Shown: positions 24,511-38,580, numbered from the stretch's first letter. The stretch is DNA of 64,000 nt from Membranipora membranacea (GCA_914767715.1 OU612067.1:9174001-9238000), one strand, 5' to 3'. Numbers and translations: made by a program. The notes: generated from the letters alone by a model not told the origin.

Positions 24511-27500
24511 CTACAGTTTTATCCAGAAGACCAAAAGATCTGCTTCTACCACTACAATGAAATCTGTTTTATTGTGATACCAACTCATAAATAGCCTTGA
24601 TAGACGTTTTGATGACCTATCTTGCTGATGGTATAATAAGGTTCCAAATGGGTCTGCAGGTTTCATCAGCTTGTTTGTCTAAACCAAAAGTTGTCACACC
24701 AATAAAAGTTATTCAAGCATGCCTGTTAAACTTATGTTATCAATTTCTCGTGCAATTGAAATTTTCCGTGACCTGCCCATTTCCAATGGGATAAAACATA
24801 TCAGTTCTAACAAAATAAATACATTTTGCTCAATAAGATATTTATGCATCTCTCTGATAGTACAGACCAGAAAATCCACTCACAAATATATTTGTAGCTT
24901 TTAAAATAACGAAATATAGATATTGAGATAGGGTCTGTGTATCTAAGAACCACACAGATCATGTGATATACTATTGCATGTATATATCTGATCCATAGAG
25001 AGTGAATTAATTCACTTAGTAAGAGTACCATCACAAGGGATTCGGTGTAACAACCCGTGTTCAATCTTATAAATTAAGGGTGGGTACATATTAGGTACTG
25101 CTACTATATTGACTCTAACGATCAGAGATTCACATGTAAATATTATAATCTCGATGTCAGTGTGTCCTAGAACTAAGACTAAATAGATAATGAGATTAAG
25201 TGGAATCGTTGTCTTACAGTTATCAGACTGTACAGCAGTATCCTGAGGAGAGTAGAGTATTTTAGGTATTTCAGACTCTGGGTGTGATTCATAGTTAGTA
25301 CAGACTATTCCCTCCTGACTCTGTATGATGATTAGATATATCCAGTCGTCACCACAGCCGTTATGTGAATGTGCTGTGTACAGGGCCCGGGCTGTTATCA
25401 CATTACTGTAATATTATGAGAGTACAGAAATGCCAGTTCAGTATATTTAAATGTATTTGTAAATTGATTAATTAATAACTTAATTTATTTGATTATAAAA
25501 TAAAAAGTGTTGCATCTTAACTCTGGTGGAACCAAAATATGCTTTTGTTGATTCCTCACTTTGAGAGACTTTACCATCAACAACGCTAATTGTTAGATCA
25601 ATCTGTTTAGGTATTACACCAATTGTCAATGGCCCCCTAGACAGAGGCAATTGGTTAGTGGTCTTGTGGTCAGTGGACAGTGGTCACTGGTTACGAGTCG
25701 GTGATGAGTTACTATGATTACTAGGTTTGACTTACGGATTTCTCCACCACCAGTCTAAATAAAACGGAAGACTTTGTGCATTCATATCAGTCCAGGCACT
25801 GTCTATTAGATGGCTGCCTGAGTACCATGTGTCTGATCTGACATCTGTGTTCTCAGTGTTATCTGTAGAGAACCTCATATATTTCACTTCTTCACCATTT
25901 GTATAAATACTCACTCTGATCTACAAAAGATTTATTATATTTTATTATTGGGAAAGTTATTTGCCCTTACATGTAAAGAGGACAACTCCATTTAAAAAAA
26001 ACTTTATAATTTCAATATCAGTGACAAATATAAATTGCAATTCAAATAGGAAATTTTTAAGATACCAAGTAAAATGGAGCAATGAAGCGCATAATTTTAC
26101 AAAATACATGGGTGGCTTTTATCGATGTAGCATTCAATCACATTGATCTTGTCTGATGCCATCAAATCGAAAAATGAGAGAATGCTGGAAAGTGAAATTT
26201 AATCAATATTTGAACTCACTTCGTCAATTGCGATAGAATTCCAAAAAAACATAAGAGAGTTCTTCAGTATTGCATCGTAACTGGCATGTAATGATAACAT
26301 GTCATTGCTTTGTAGTGCGTCTGTGACAAACTCTGTATCAAGCCATGGTCCTGTGACGTCATTTGTTTGGTTAGCTTTGACATACTTTGGACGCTTGTAT
26401 ACCATCTTCAATGCACCTAGAAATATTTAAAACATACAAACTGAAATTGACTATGGCATTTTGAATTGCTGCTGCTGCTATGTTTCATAACTGTGATGCT
26501 TTTAGACATGTTTGACGAATGGCAGCACATATACGAATTTATAGATTATATAGAAGAAATAGACCCATCGTTAGCGTAATCCAAAAGCATTCTGTCAAAG
26601 TCTACCCCCAGTAACACAGGCTGTTGCCTACAGCTTCCTTCTGCAGATAGACTTAGCGAAAGTTACATACCCTCTCGATACGTGTAGTAGGAAATAACTC
26701 CAAGGAGACTTTCTGCTTTTGTCCAAGTGTCATAGAAATCAATATTACTGACAATGCATGTAAGGTTCCCTTTGAAGTAGCTGTAAAAGGGATTATGGGT
26801 ATATATTTGAATATTCAATGCTACATTCCACAAAGAAGATTTTGACATTTGGCAAATAAGGTACAATGCATATTCAGCTATTACAATATATGCCATGCAC
26901 CACCATTATCCCTCTATTGCTGATCAAAATGTACAAGCCTATGTCGTGAACTTCCCTACCATACCCATCATTTGTCGCCTATCGCATGCCTGAACATGCA
27001 CTGGTCTTGAAATTTTTGCTTTTCCGATCAACTTCCTTACTCAAAGTTTAAATTATACACTAAGCAGTATGGCATATATTTTTGCTTTTGTCTATGTTGA
27101 ATTGCCATTACCGTCTTCTGGTTGAAGTAATATTGGATAAAACTCCATAAATGTGGGCTTTATTTTCTGCATAACTGTACACATAATTAGCTGTTCTGTT
27201 AAAAAAAGACAGTCAGCACAAGAAACATTCTTAATAGCCATCATCTGACTCAATTTGCAGGAGAAGCTGTATTTACGACCAAGCTTTTTTAATCAATAGC
27301 ACATTTTAATAAAATAACAAATAAAAACTGCCCTTATTTAACCTTTCTGAGGGTACGAGGTGATGGTGGTACATAGCGTAAGTGCTCAGACTGCTGCAAT
27401 GCAAGTGAATGGCGTTATCAACCGCTCATTTAAAATACTGCCACTTACTCTCATTGCAGCCTTCTGAGCACTTTAGACGAGGTGGGACGATGGCCATTTT

Positions 27501-30500
27501 AAATCTAAACAAAGTTAAGCGTGTCTCATTTTTACTAATTCACTTGCTGAGTCCAAGGAGCTAAAGACTCCTTGCTTAGTACAAAGAAATGTTCTATCTT
27601 TTGACTGAAGGTGTGAAGAGTTCCAGTGAGAGCCAGGCTGTAAGCTTGATATCTGCATTCATGTTGATGTATGATGTTTCTTTGATGTTGCTGGATTGTA
27701 TTGAATTTATTTACCAAATTGATCGGGATAATTGGTGTATTTTTATTTCTGGTTGTGGAATAGAACATGTCGAAGTCTCTGGCAGACGGTGATATATGTA
27801 AGCACTAGAATCGGATGTGTTAAATCAGTTGATCAAATATCAAATCTGGCAGGTTGTGTTCATGATTTCATCATCTTTTGTTTATGGCCTGATCAATATT
27901 TGTCATTCGGTGTCGATTTCCTGCCTGAGCAACAAATGTAAACAAGCTTGTCAAAACGATATAATTTGAGTTCATGTTCCGGGTTCAGAATCAGTTTGAC
28001 TGCAATGTAAATAGTCACACTGATTCTGAACTTAGAAAATGAACTAAAATTATACCGTGTTGACAAGCTTTGCTTACATTTGTTTCTCAGGCAGGAAAAT
28101 GGCACCGAATGAAAATTATTGATATATTTTGTAAACCAACCAACCACCCTCAACCAACCACACTCGATACCGCTCTTGAGGATGATCAGATGATATAATC
28201 TAGAACATTTGCCTCTCACTGCCATACAGGAGTTACAAGTTTGAGACACTCAGTGGAAGCTCTTAAGATTGTTCCTGGTTTATTGGGATTATTATGATGT
28301 GAAAATCATTCTCTGCTTGCATTTGTTGGGTTAGTGTGTGGGTTAGTGTGTGGGTTAGTGTGTGGGTTAGTGTGTGGGTTAGTGTGTGGGTTAGTGTGTG
28401 GGTTAGTGTGTGCCGAATTTGTCTGTACATACCCTACAATGACACTGTTCTAACTCACAATGCTAATAAAGAGATGTTGGTTGTGATCAAACCTGTAGGG
28501 GGGGGGGGGGGGAGGTTAAGGTCTTTCAATCTAGTTATCTAGTAAATTGTACTCAGCTCTTTGTTGCAGAATGGATGCTATTTTTGTACCTGTTCGGAAG
28601 GAATATACTTCACATACACATTGGCTCAAAAAAATCATACAATCTGCAATACAGAATGCTTATCATATATCAAAACCACTGCCTCTCCGCACGCAGCAAC
28701 AGCTCTGACCTACACTTCTTTGAACCATTTCTTGCAGATTTCCAGAACTAATATCTTTGACCAAAGAGGCAAGATCAAGCTTTCATAAAAACGTATTGGG
28801 AAAATTTCTATGCAAGATTTAAGTCCCTCAAATCCATATAGCCTTTAATTCCTCTATTGCTGTACCAGTGCAAGATACCCATTGTGTTTATAGACAAAAA
28901 CAATGCTCAAATATTTTGGTTTAAAATTTGTGCTTCCTTCCTGAACATCAAGAAGGGAATACAAGAATTGAGATCAATGAAGTTCAATATATGGTGACAA
29001 TTGAGATTTTTGCCATGGGATGGCAGGCCAAAGTTTGCTGATGTAAAATTTATTTACCCAGTTATGTAAGAATCTATGTGGAGGAAGTTAAAATTTAAAA
29101 CTGATCGAGATCTTATCAAGCTAATTTCATTGACCCTGTGTTTTGATGTCACTTTCATTTAAAATATTGATCCAAGTCATAACTGCATAGCATAACTCCT
29201 GATAAATATTTAATTAGGGATACAAATACTAAGTATTCATGTCCTATGTCAGATTAAAATATGTACGTAGCAGGATAAACCAGTTCATTATTTACCTTCA
29301 CCTACACTATTCTTATAGAGAAAGTAATGTTTGCTTATGATGTAATTCGATCTGCCTTTGGAATCATTTTAACACTAACAAATAAGATGCTTGCTCACCT
29401 ATAAAACTAACAAGCCTACCCTTCATTTCCAGCCCCACATTCTCATGTCACTCATCGAGGGCTTGATGAAACACTCATTAGCGCTCATCAGATATTATAA
29501 CTAACCCTAGGTTATCTGGCGTCAGTTCAGGTTCATGGATAAGCAGCCTTTCTAACAATCACCATTTGTCGATTCATATTAGGAGGGGGTTAGTATGACC
29601 AATCAGTACAGTGAAACATGCCTCCCATAAATTTGTTTATTCCCCAATTCGTTTGTAATTTGATCTCACAACTTTTCAGGGAAACCTCTGCTGGATAAAA
29701 TTTTTATCCTTTATTGAATACAAAAGGAGTGGTTTTAAGGTCTAAGCTTAAATAATTGAAAGAACAGGATGACCCATATCAACGCTTGAATTTGGAAAAA
29801 TCAATTATTATTTACCAAGGTTTCTGGTATACAGAATTTCATTGGGTTTAGTCACTGATATATATTCATTGACATGGGGAACATATATGACCCAGAGCAA
29901 GCATATGGCAATTCATGTATGATTGTTGGAAACAACTTCTCATCTTTGATTGGTCAAAAAATCCAGTAATGTTACAGCCAACCACTTTAGTTTTTAACGG
30001 TTGTTACATACTGGGACGTCAGTCAATGCATAACGTTAAAACTGCCAGAATTTAAGCTAGTTATATACCGATGAAATTTATCCAGAAATAGCCATACTCC
30101 CTTTTTTATCACTAATCATTCATATCGATTGGTTTAGTGGTTCCATAACTTGTTAGATAAATCCTATGTAGTATGTGAGTTCCCAATATAATTAAAGAAA
30201 ATTCCTTGTGTGTGTATTTTGTAGCACAGAATCTGACATTGCTGACAGTGCAACCTTTCCAAAGAACATTTGTAAGCATTTCTAAAACCTTCTATAATAT
30301 TTTGAATAAACTTATGATTTTTTGATGGTTTTTATTGACATATGACTATTAAATAATAATGTGATTAGTGGACTCAACTCTCCACTGAAATCTAAATGGA
30401 CATTTTGTTAATTGAGTACCTTTGGTGAGTGACCACACTGCATACTGCTATGTGGGATGCTAATATTTCAGGATGTGCAGTTTTTAAAACCAATTCAATT

Positions 30501-32372
30501 GAAGATTAATTCATTCATATGAGAATTCTATGATGGGGGGGGGGGGGTCAAGTCTCCGTTCGGCTCAGCCATGTCCATTGATTAGGGTCAAGTTGTAAGT
30601 GATGAATTGAATCTCAATTCCGGCTTAGCTGATCTAACTATAACACTGTGACTTTGCCGTCAAGTTTCAGCTTGTTTAATTCGCCCTTTCATGTCATTGC
30701 TTTCCTGCCTACCTGAAGACTCCACAGTTGCATCATACTTCATGAGACAATAATCATAGCACTCCTCAAGATCTGATATGTCATGATAAGTATTAGATTT
30801 AATTTCCGCGCTGTTGACAATCTCACTTGATATATAGATGTCAGTAATGTTTCTATACTCTGGTATTTCTGTGAAACATTGTGCCTCTACAATCGAACAA
30901 CATGGCTTGGTCCTGCTATTTCATGAAAAAAACACTGAGGTGTAATGTATTAAGGAGAGATTTTGTGATTGTGGTCAGGTCCACTTTTTTAAAGGTTGGA
31001 TTAACAACAGACCAATCGCTCCAAAAAGTGATTAATTTCACACTTTGACTTTAAGAGATGCAAAAAAGTAGAGAGTCGTGCGACAAGTCGGAAATAAAAA
31101 AAACTCCATAAAAAATCTCTAATATTGAGCAGACATGTTGTTTTCAATCCCGACTCTAATGCCCAGTGACAAATATCGCAAAAAATAATAAATAAATTGA
31201 TGATAATGACACTGACCACTAATATTTCTCATCATATAAATCATCGTCACAAAACAGTTAAAATATCGCGATGTTAATTTTTTCTTTAGGGCATCATGTT
31301 CTATTATGATATATTTAGTAAGACCTTTCAGAAATATTCTTTGATATTGATAGCGGAGGCAACAGAAACAAAATATTCATAGACGATGATATTAAAGACT
31401 TGGGAATATGCATTAGAATTTTCATTATGTAGTGGTAATTATAAGTTATGTTTACCTCTGCAGTAAAGTTTAGAGTCAGCATTGATAGCTGGCAGTGTGC
31501 CTGGTGAGCTAGGTGACATGTCATAACTGTAGAGACGACAGGCCCCATCGACATCAAGTATTACTTTGTGACATTGAATCAGAATTGAGCATGCTGTGAG
31601 ACAATTTATCTGAATAGAAAATAAATGTTATACTTAGACATTAAAATAGTTCTTTTATATTACTTTTACTATTATATCATTTGTTGGCGAAAATGTTCCA
31701 ACTCAAACTTCTATCACAGTTACAGTAACAGCATCAGTGGAAATAGAAGATTCTCCCATTATAAGATCTTATATATTTTGGTGGAAATGAGCCTTGTGTT
31801 GTTAATTGGGCCTGTACATTGCCTGATCACTGTCCCCTGCAGGAATCTATAGAGACACCTAGCAAACTTAGCTTGTTAGTAAATGATAATAGTTCTACTA
31901 GGCTAAAAAATCCCTTTCATCGTGTGGCTAGGGCCCTATTTGAATTAATTATTTTGTTTTGTTACGAGGGTTGTATCAAAAATTGATTAATTGAATTGCC
32001 CGATTTAATCTCAGCATAAACACTTACCCCAAACTTTGTTTTCTGATATTCATACAATAAAAATGGGTCTCGGAGGAGAAAGGAGAATTATGTTAAATTT
32101 CTATCAACAATTGTCGAAAAAAAGGCAGTTTCATAATTAGACGTGTTGCAGCCAAGACTCGTATCACTTTGGTTTTAGTTTTTTCTAAAATTATAACTAA
32201 CTCTTACCTGACGAGTCACATTGACAGCGTGTATAAAACGGACAGATAACCAGACAGTATTATTGAGTCTCGTTTGTACAAATCGTCCAGAAGGCTTCAT
32301 GTCATATGTATTTGAGTATGTGATGGTACCAAGCAATACTAGAGCAGCAAAAGCCATCAGTGAAGTGTTCAT
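24511..32372 (-). CDS. PAN/apple-like secreted Cys-rich protein gene, full-length copy
   Basis: Exons in order: 32372-32208, 31609-31456, 30886-30713, 28643-28590, 27195-27112 (tentative), 26780-26671, 26416-26220, 25920-25736, 25405-25218, 24551-24511 (stop). All have GT/AG borders. The first four join in one frame, as do the last five. Exon 1 starts MNTSLMAFAALVLLGTITYS, a clear signal peptide, followed by NNT and NVT glycosylation sites. Exons 2-4 are Cys-rich (NCLTACSILIQCHK, DLEECYDYCLMKYD, SQCVCEVYSF), resembling PAN/apple modules. The C-terminal half (IDEIRVSIYTNG, NGCGDDWIY) is conserved with block A, but I cannot name it. The last exon encodes only VEADLLVFWIKL. The product is most likely extracellular or at the cell surface. 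The phase between exons 28590 and 27195 does not fit, so one small exon is probably missed. Confidence 0.75.
27890..28120. mobile_element. Fold-back MITE-like hairpin, A' copy
   Basis: Inverted copy of 1084-1316 with the same long imperfect stem and TTCGGTGCC / GGCACCGAA termini. It lies in an intron of the full PAN-like gene and would form the same hairpin in its pre-mRNA. Confidence 0.8.
28328..28412. repeat. 12-bp tandem repeat TTAGTGTGTGGG, 7 units
   Basis: Seven regular units; the A copy at 753-832 has six. Nearby poly-G of 15 at 28,498-28,512. Confidence 0.9.
28644..30712. other. Intron of PAN-like gene
   Basis: Between exons 30713 and 28643. It holds the rest of block A' up to 29,176 and single-copy DNA beyond, including a G run at about 30,535-30,547. 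No other exon in phase was found, although a short one could be missed. Confidence 0.5.
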
Positions 32373-33637
32373 TTCTATGATCTGAAATTGCTGCCACAAA
32401 TGCCTCCTTCCTTGCACAACAGACTATTCGAAATAACTGCTGTTGTTTGGGTCAGTAGAGATTTTTTAAAACTTTCATCAATAAATGATTATGAGAATGA
32501 CTAGTGCTGTTCAATCATACAAAATGCAATGGTTATTGATTTCTACGGAAGAGTTACCAGGGAAGGAACAAATGAATTATTTAATTTAAACAGGTCTCAC
32601 AAGTTTAAACTGGACCTATACTTGGGTGAGAATAATCTCATCAAGGCTCAATGAATTTCATGTTGTCAGATGTTCCAATTAAAAAACAGATTGAGGAAGC
32701 TGCTTCCTGAAGCGACTGTGTCCTACTGATACACAGAGAAAGCAAAATAACTACAGGACATCAAAAAAACTATAACATATAAGATAGCATGTATAGGTCA
32801 AAATCAAGAAAAAAATATCAACAAATATCACAATCTTCTATTCTTCTTGTGCTGTATTTTGCCAAGTAATGTGTGTGATCATGTGATTGTTATTGCACCA
32901 TAGCATGTCAATGTCATACCATACCATATAACCTCGACTGAATGAGGGGACTTCCCCGACCCTTTGTCCTTGTGGCAGGGCAAAGAACAAACACTGATAA
33001 ATGATAATAAAGTGACACTCTCGAGTCTGTCATGTTTAAGATAACTGGTAGTTTTTGGAATTGGCTTCAATTATGCAGAGCGATATTTATCAAAGTCAAA
33101 GATTGGAAAACAGTACATATAGGTTGGACTCAAATCTGTGTCTGATATCATCATGATTAGAATATCCAAACTTGGCTTTAAATGTTTGATCGTGATCAAA
33201 CCAAATTATTTTGGAGGATAGCCTTTAGCCTTTTTCATAGCTCAACTGTAACAGACATTGAAAGAGAAATAAAAAATTACAATTAGCTCCTGATTTTTCC
33301 TTCCGATTTTTCCAGCATTACTTAGAGCAATAATTATAAATGAGCATGATTAATGGGAGTTGTGCTACCAACATCAATGGACACGTAACTCTGAAAGATT
33401 TAATCAATTATTGTTGAGACATGGCAAAGATCATTCAGTGATTTGCAGAAACTCTGTAAATGATTTCAGATAATCATCAACAACCCAGCTGCAGACAAGC
33501 AGACAGCATACAAAGTTATTCATGAATTCTATCGAGAACTATTTTATTCGTTTTTCATTTATGTTATCGTCTTTATTAATTCTCATGTCATAAAGCAGTA
33601 AGCTAGGAACTGAGTGAAGCCAACAAAGAAATGACTA

Positions 33638-35765
33638 CTATGTTATAAGTGGAGCATCACAGTAACACTCTAGTTTGAGGAAAACTCTGACTGGTGTGCT
33701 GTATCGAGTGTCCTGTATCTGAATATAATGGCATTTGATGTTTCTGTGTTGCTCAACCATCTCAGTAATAAAGCTTCCACATTTGCAAATTCGAACCAGT
33801 CCCCTAAAATTAAAAAAATTGAATATCTCATTAACTCAAATGTCTGCAAGTATTAAAAACAATGTAGCAGGATTTTACGCTGGGCATGCGGAAATAATTT
33901 TTTTATTCCACCACTATAGACAAAAAGAGCATTAAAGGGCAACCAAGGTTTCGCAGCAATGCATTAATGGGTGGCAAATAATGTGCTGGGCAGCATCAGC
34001 TTTGTGCATTATGCGATGCAAAACTCAAAGTAGTTGCTGACTCTAAGATGGGTAACACTTCAGTTTGGGGGAGGTTCCAAGACTTTGCTGTAATAATTAT
34101 AGAGCACAGGCTAAATAATAACAGGAACAGAAACTGCTATGTGGTATTCTCTTTTAGCTGAGTTTGAGTACCTGATGGAAGAAACGTTTCACAAGAATTC
34201 TGGCTGAATAATCATCCGAATTATACTTTGTCTTTTTCCCCATGCAGAAGGTGCAATCTGCTATTAATCAATGGCCATCAATGAGAAGTTGTTTGAAACC
34301 TTGGTTGCCCTTTAAAAATAGTGGCATCAACTACAAAGATTTTAGTGAAATGCTTTATCTGCTGTGATTCTTTGGAGCATAATTAAACATGAGTAATGAA
34401 GGGAGCTGCTCTGTGAACTCAGCTCAAGCTTGCACATCATGATACTGAACCATGAAATAGTGATGTATCATATTTAATTCAGGCATACACGCATGGTCCC
34501 ATTGTCAGCCTAATAAGTAATCTGACGACATTTTGGCAAGTTTTGATGTCAGAAATTCTTTGTCTTGTTTTTTTCTTCAGAAAATGTGGAATTTTACAAA
34601 TACTTTAGCATTTGAGAAAGTATGGGTGGATAATGGGACCAATCTGATACTCAGTTAAGTTGAGAAAGATCCATGGTTATTGCCAAAATCATGATACTGA
34701 ATGATAAATAACATGAAAGGCACACAAATTTAGACTTGTTGAAGGATCATTAAGAGGCAAATGAAAATGTTCACCCATAAAAATTCATTTTTGTGCTATA
34801 TACCACTATTTTTCTTTAAATTATTCTTTTGTCTGTTGAGTGATTTTATATTGATTTATCATATTTAATTCAAGCCGAGACACAGTACAGTACAGTACCT
34901 AACTGTTTCATAGCCATATGACCCACTGGCACTGGCTGAATGTGTACTATTTATCTCAAAGACTATTAATAGCGACGAAGGGCTCTTTTATCATGATGTT
35001 ATGTTTGATATGATTTTAAAAAATGACAAAGACAGGGCACCTCATGTATAAGATAAAATATAATAGTGTAATATTCTTACACTGAAAAACTCATATGACT
35101 TCTGGGTAAAAATTATGTAAAGTGTTAGCAGATGTACCCCCTGCTCATCTATGAGTCGTTTATGCCTAGTGCTGTTCTATCTACTGTAGCGAAGCGAACT
35201 GTAAAGGTAATGAGTTAAGTTATCTACTATTGCACAATGTCTGCTGACAATGTGGATAAAATCAGTAGTAAAAAGTATTTGAAAGTGGTAGCTTATTGGG
35301 ATGGTACAGCACTAGGTATAAATGCCTGATTGATGGACAGAAGGGAAATTTTAAAAACTATACATAATTATTCTTTCCCTTGCTCTAGTATCTCAGAAGA
35401 CTTTAATAGTGATCTCATCTGAGGTACAAATCATCTCATGGTTACACACTTATATAAATTGTGCTCCGTAGAAACCTGCATAAGATCTCATTTTCTATTA
35501 TACAGCTTAGACTCATCAGCGCAAGACCTGTTTGGTCTGCTCAACTGCTGGATCAATAGTGACCTACTAGAGCAAGTATCTAGGGGGTTTTATTGCAGGA
35601 TCAGACAATTTTAAAAACTTACAATATACCATTTGGATGATAATGGCAGTCTACATTCAAATGCGGTCCTTCTACTTTTCTAGAAGTCTCCCTAGCAAGC
35701 TGATGTTTGTCTGCTACTGAAACATGCTGTACCGTCTTTTTCGTTCTAACTGGGTCAAGATCCAT
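33638..35765 (-). CDS. CHY/CxC family gene 3 (102 residues, two exons)
   Basis: Exon 1 is 35,765-35,623, ending TATATT before GTAAGT. Exon 2 is 33,803-33,638, after a TTTTAG acceptor and ending TAG. The splice is phase 2, as in the other members. Exon 1 gives MDLDPVRTKK through SRKVEGPHLNVDCHYHPNGI. Exon 2 gives GLVRICKCGSF, VEQHRNIKCHYIQIQDT and VFLKLECYCDAPLIT. The two halves each carry H-x4-C-H-Y followed by C-x-C, so the protein looks like an internal duplication. The frame is open upstream to 35,834, but alignment with gene 1 favours the ATG at 35,765. No signal peptide or transmembrane segment is seen. The family is not recognised. The last nine codons plus stop also exist in block B at about 15,713-15,742. 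Confidence 0.65.
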
Positions 35766-35834
35766 TTGGCTGTTACTTATTAGGCGGTAACAGTTGAGCT
35801 TGTAGTACAAGATCCAATTGGCAAACTTCTTCAC

Positions 35835-38149
35835 CCACTTTTAAGGTAAATCGTCGGTAAACAACACTCAGTTGTAGCTGAACACCAACTGACATCTGAC
35901 TGGGTGGATTGTTTATCACAATAATACGGATATGGCGGGTTTATGAATAACATGATCATTGCCAAAACCATGGCTCTTATGTTAAGATGACATATAGATA
36001 CCTGTGATAACAGAGTTAGGCCCCGTCCGTACCCGCATAGCCAGTCGACATATTAAAGGCTAGCTTCATTCGATTTGGTTCCAGTCCAATTCCAATGTTT
36101 TTATAAGAAAATGGTATAATATGATGCCATAATATGCTTCAAGAGTTTTGCATGATTTATCGGAATGCCAGATGTAAAAAGCATCCAATACAGCTGGGAG
36201 GAAAGTGGATGGTTATATCTTAAGTGTTGAGTAATGTAAAAAAATCTGATGACATTTTGGCATGATCTGATATTGTTAGCGATTTGGGAACGCTTGAAAA
36301 TTTCAGAAAGAACCATAGTGGTTGCCAAAACCCTGGATCTTCAGGTAAGATCCCATTTATGATTGGGTAATGGGTCTGCGTCTCACCGAGTTTTGTCTTG
36401 CCAGCAGCTTCATCGAACGCTAAAGCTATTTATGTTTCAATTTCTGTTCCAGTGTAAAAGCTCCTGATGATTTTTTTGGCATGCTAAGTGCTACAAAGAA
36501 TTAATGTTTTATCTGGAATGCTAGATATCAGTTGCATCAATGCTTCCAATCGAACATCTTACAGCAGTTGAGGAAAAATAAATCATATCAAAGTCGAGCT
36601 AAAAGTTTGAAAAATGATTTTGGCGTGTGAAGCTTTCACAAGTGGGTGTAGTGATAATCGACTCGCCCCATGAGAATCACTTGGTTGGACTTCATAGTTC
36701 CTACTATTTGAATGATTCTCGATAAGTGGAAGACGGAACAAGTTGAAAGGCTCAATCAAGGACGATTGTTCTCCTTTGTCATCAATTTTTAACCCCTGTA
36801 TGAAGATGGTAATGAATCTCAATTCTAGCAAGCATAGATTGGCTAATCAATATGGTACCATCATAAACGATACCAGATTGTGATCCTTGTGAGAATTTAG
36901 AATCTCCTTTCAATCAAATTTGGGAGGCTTGCAGTCTCACCAATCTCATGATAGGTCCTGTATTTGAATCTGGTCCTCATGCAGAATTTTGAACCAAGTG
37001 TTGTGTCCTCATATGCAGTGACCACTAATTAAGTCACGTGCTCATTTAGTATGCTGCCGATAGTATAAATAAGGCATGCCATCATAATTATAATCAGTTG
37101 ATGTACAGCTGATATACAGTCATTTATAAGTCATTGACACAATGGTCACATAATAAATGTACACGCTCCAACAACAAATCAAACAGCTTGATTTATATAC
37201 AACCAACAAAACACAAAATAAACACCAAGGTCAAGCATTTGTATGCAGAGATAATGTAATGTTTGAATTCATCTTTGATATTTGAGGTGAATTATGGAAA
37301 CATGAAACATGTGCTTTTATCCAAAACTATTTGCAAACACAATCACCATTTAGACATTCAGTATTCTATATGTAGTATTTGATGTTCAAATAAATTGAGA
37401 CAGTTTTCTTCAATGAATGTCAATCACAATTGAAACGGATTTTGATATTGTTTTGCTCATTTCCCAGCACTGGATTCAAAATCGTTTCTCATTATTCTTT
37501 AACAAAAGGAGTTGTTTAACCAACATCAATGAACAAATAACGCCACAAGACTTCATAATTCACGCGATTCGTACCTAGACCAGGGACCAACTTCCCTGCC
37601 AAGACTAAAAGTCATACGATCCTGTGAATCGCATCGACATCAATGTCCTATTTGCATGTGTACTGCCATGGACAGGAGCTATCCAAAGCCAGCAGTCAAT
37701 TTTAGAAAGTCTCAATTATTTTTTATCTGAAGCCAAGGACCAGGGGAATTAACCAAAGTTCTATAATGTCTAATGACTATAAAGGGGAACAAACACATCA
37801 AAAATAATGACATGTATGAGACAGCCAATGATTTATTCATAAGCTGTGGTTTTCATGCCTGTTTATATATCTAAATGGCTTACAGAGGGAATTTCACCAG
37901 CAGAAACAGGCATTGAATATATTGAACATTAATCATGTTGAGCATGATGCAAGCTGTGGTCGCTGTCAAGTTAGGCTTTGCAGTACTAGATCAGAGGTTA
38001 TGATTCGACAAGCCATAAACATAGTAGTACCAAGTAGGTAGTAAAACAAACATAACAATTGTTGGGTGTGTTTGACTGATTAATTTTATCATAACCGTTC
38101 CTTAAATGGCAACTCCTATCGCTGGATAAATAACTAGGAAATGTCGGTG
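35835..38149. other. Spacer between CHY family loci
   Basis: AT-rich, with several ATT-rich stretches. No exon with matching family motifs or other recognisable coding sequence was found. An 82-residue minus frame at 36,583-36,831 is unsupported. Confidence 0.4.
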
Positions 38150-38195
38150 AGTGAGTTCAAGTTTGATGAAAACTCTATGCAATCTTCAAAAAAAT
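38150..38195 (-). pseudogene. Fragment of a further CHY family exon 2
   Basis: On the minus strand the bases around CATAGAGTTTTCATCAAACT would encode HRVFIKLE. This aligns with RVFLKLE of gene 3 and DRVFLKL of gene 2 and is about 90% identical in nucleotides over this short stretch. The upstream part of the exon is missing, and the 20-bp satellite begins at 38,201. It looks like the stump of a fourth tandem member. Confidence 0.45.
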
Positions 38196-38200
38196 GCAAC

Positions 38201-38580
38201 TGATACTGTTAACTCACTACTGATACCATTAACTCACTTCTGATACCATTAACTCACTACTGATACCATTAACTCACTACTGATACCATTAACTCACTAC
38301 TGATACCATTAACTCACTACTGATACCATTAACTCACTACTGATACCATTAACTCACTACTGATACCATTAACTCACTACTGATACCATTAACTCACTAC
38401 TGATACCATTAACTCACTACTGATACCATTAACTCACTACTGATACCATTAACTCACTACTGATACCATTAACTCACTACTGATACCATTAACTCACTAC
38501 TGATACCATTAACTCACTACTGATACCATTAACTCACTACTGATACCATTAACTCACTACTGATACCATTAACACACTAC
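38201..38580. repeat. 20-bp satellite TGATACCATTAACTCACTAC, 19 units
   Basis: 19 head-to-tail copies, most of them identical; variation is confined to the first two units and the last. Near-perfect identity implies recent expansion or ongoing homogenisation. It abuts the CHY exon fragment. Confidence 0.97.

Larger units (their letters stand above)
18323..29176 (-). repeat. Block A': inverted copy of A, slightly longer
   Basis: The reverse complement of 1-9,997. It holds the larger form of the DIRS-like remnant, a local duplication at 23.39-24.32 kb absent from A, and the downstream exons of the full PAN-like gene. The border at 18,323 (ATATTGTC) is sharp. The other border coincides with the window start of A, so the true extent of homology is unknown. 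Confidence 0.95.

Noticed and set aside
38201-38580. CRISPR-like array
   Set aside because: Units are contiguous 20-mers with no spacers, in animal DNA with spliced genes.
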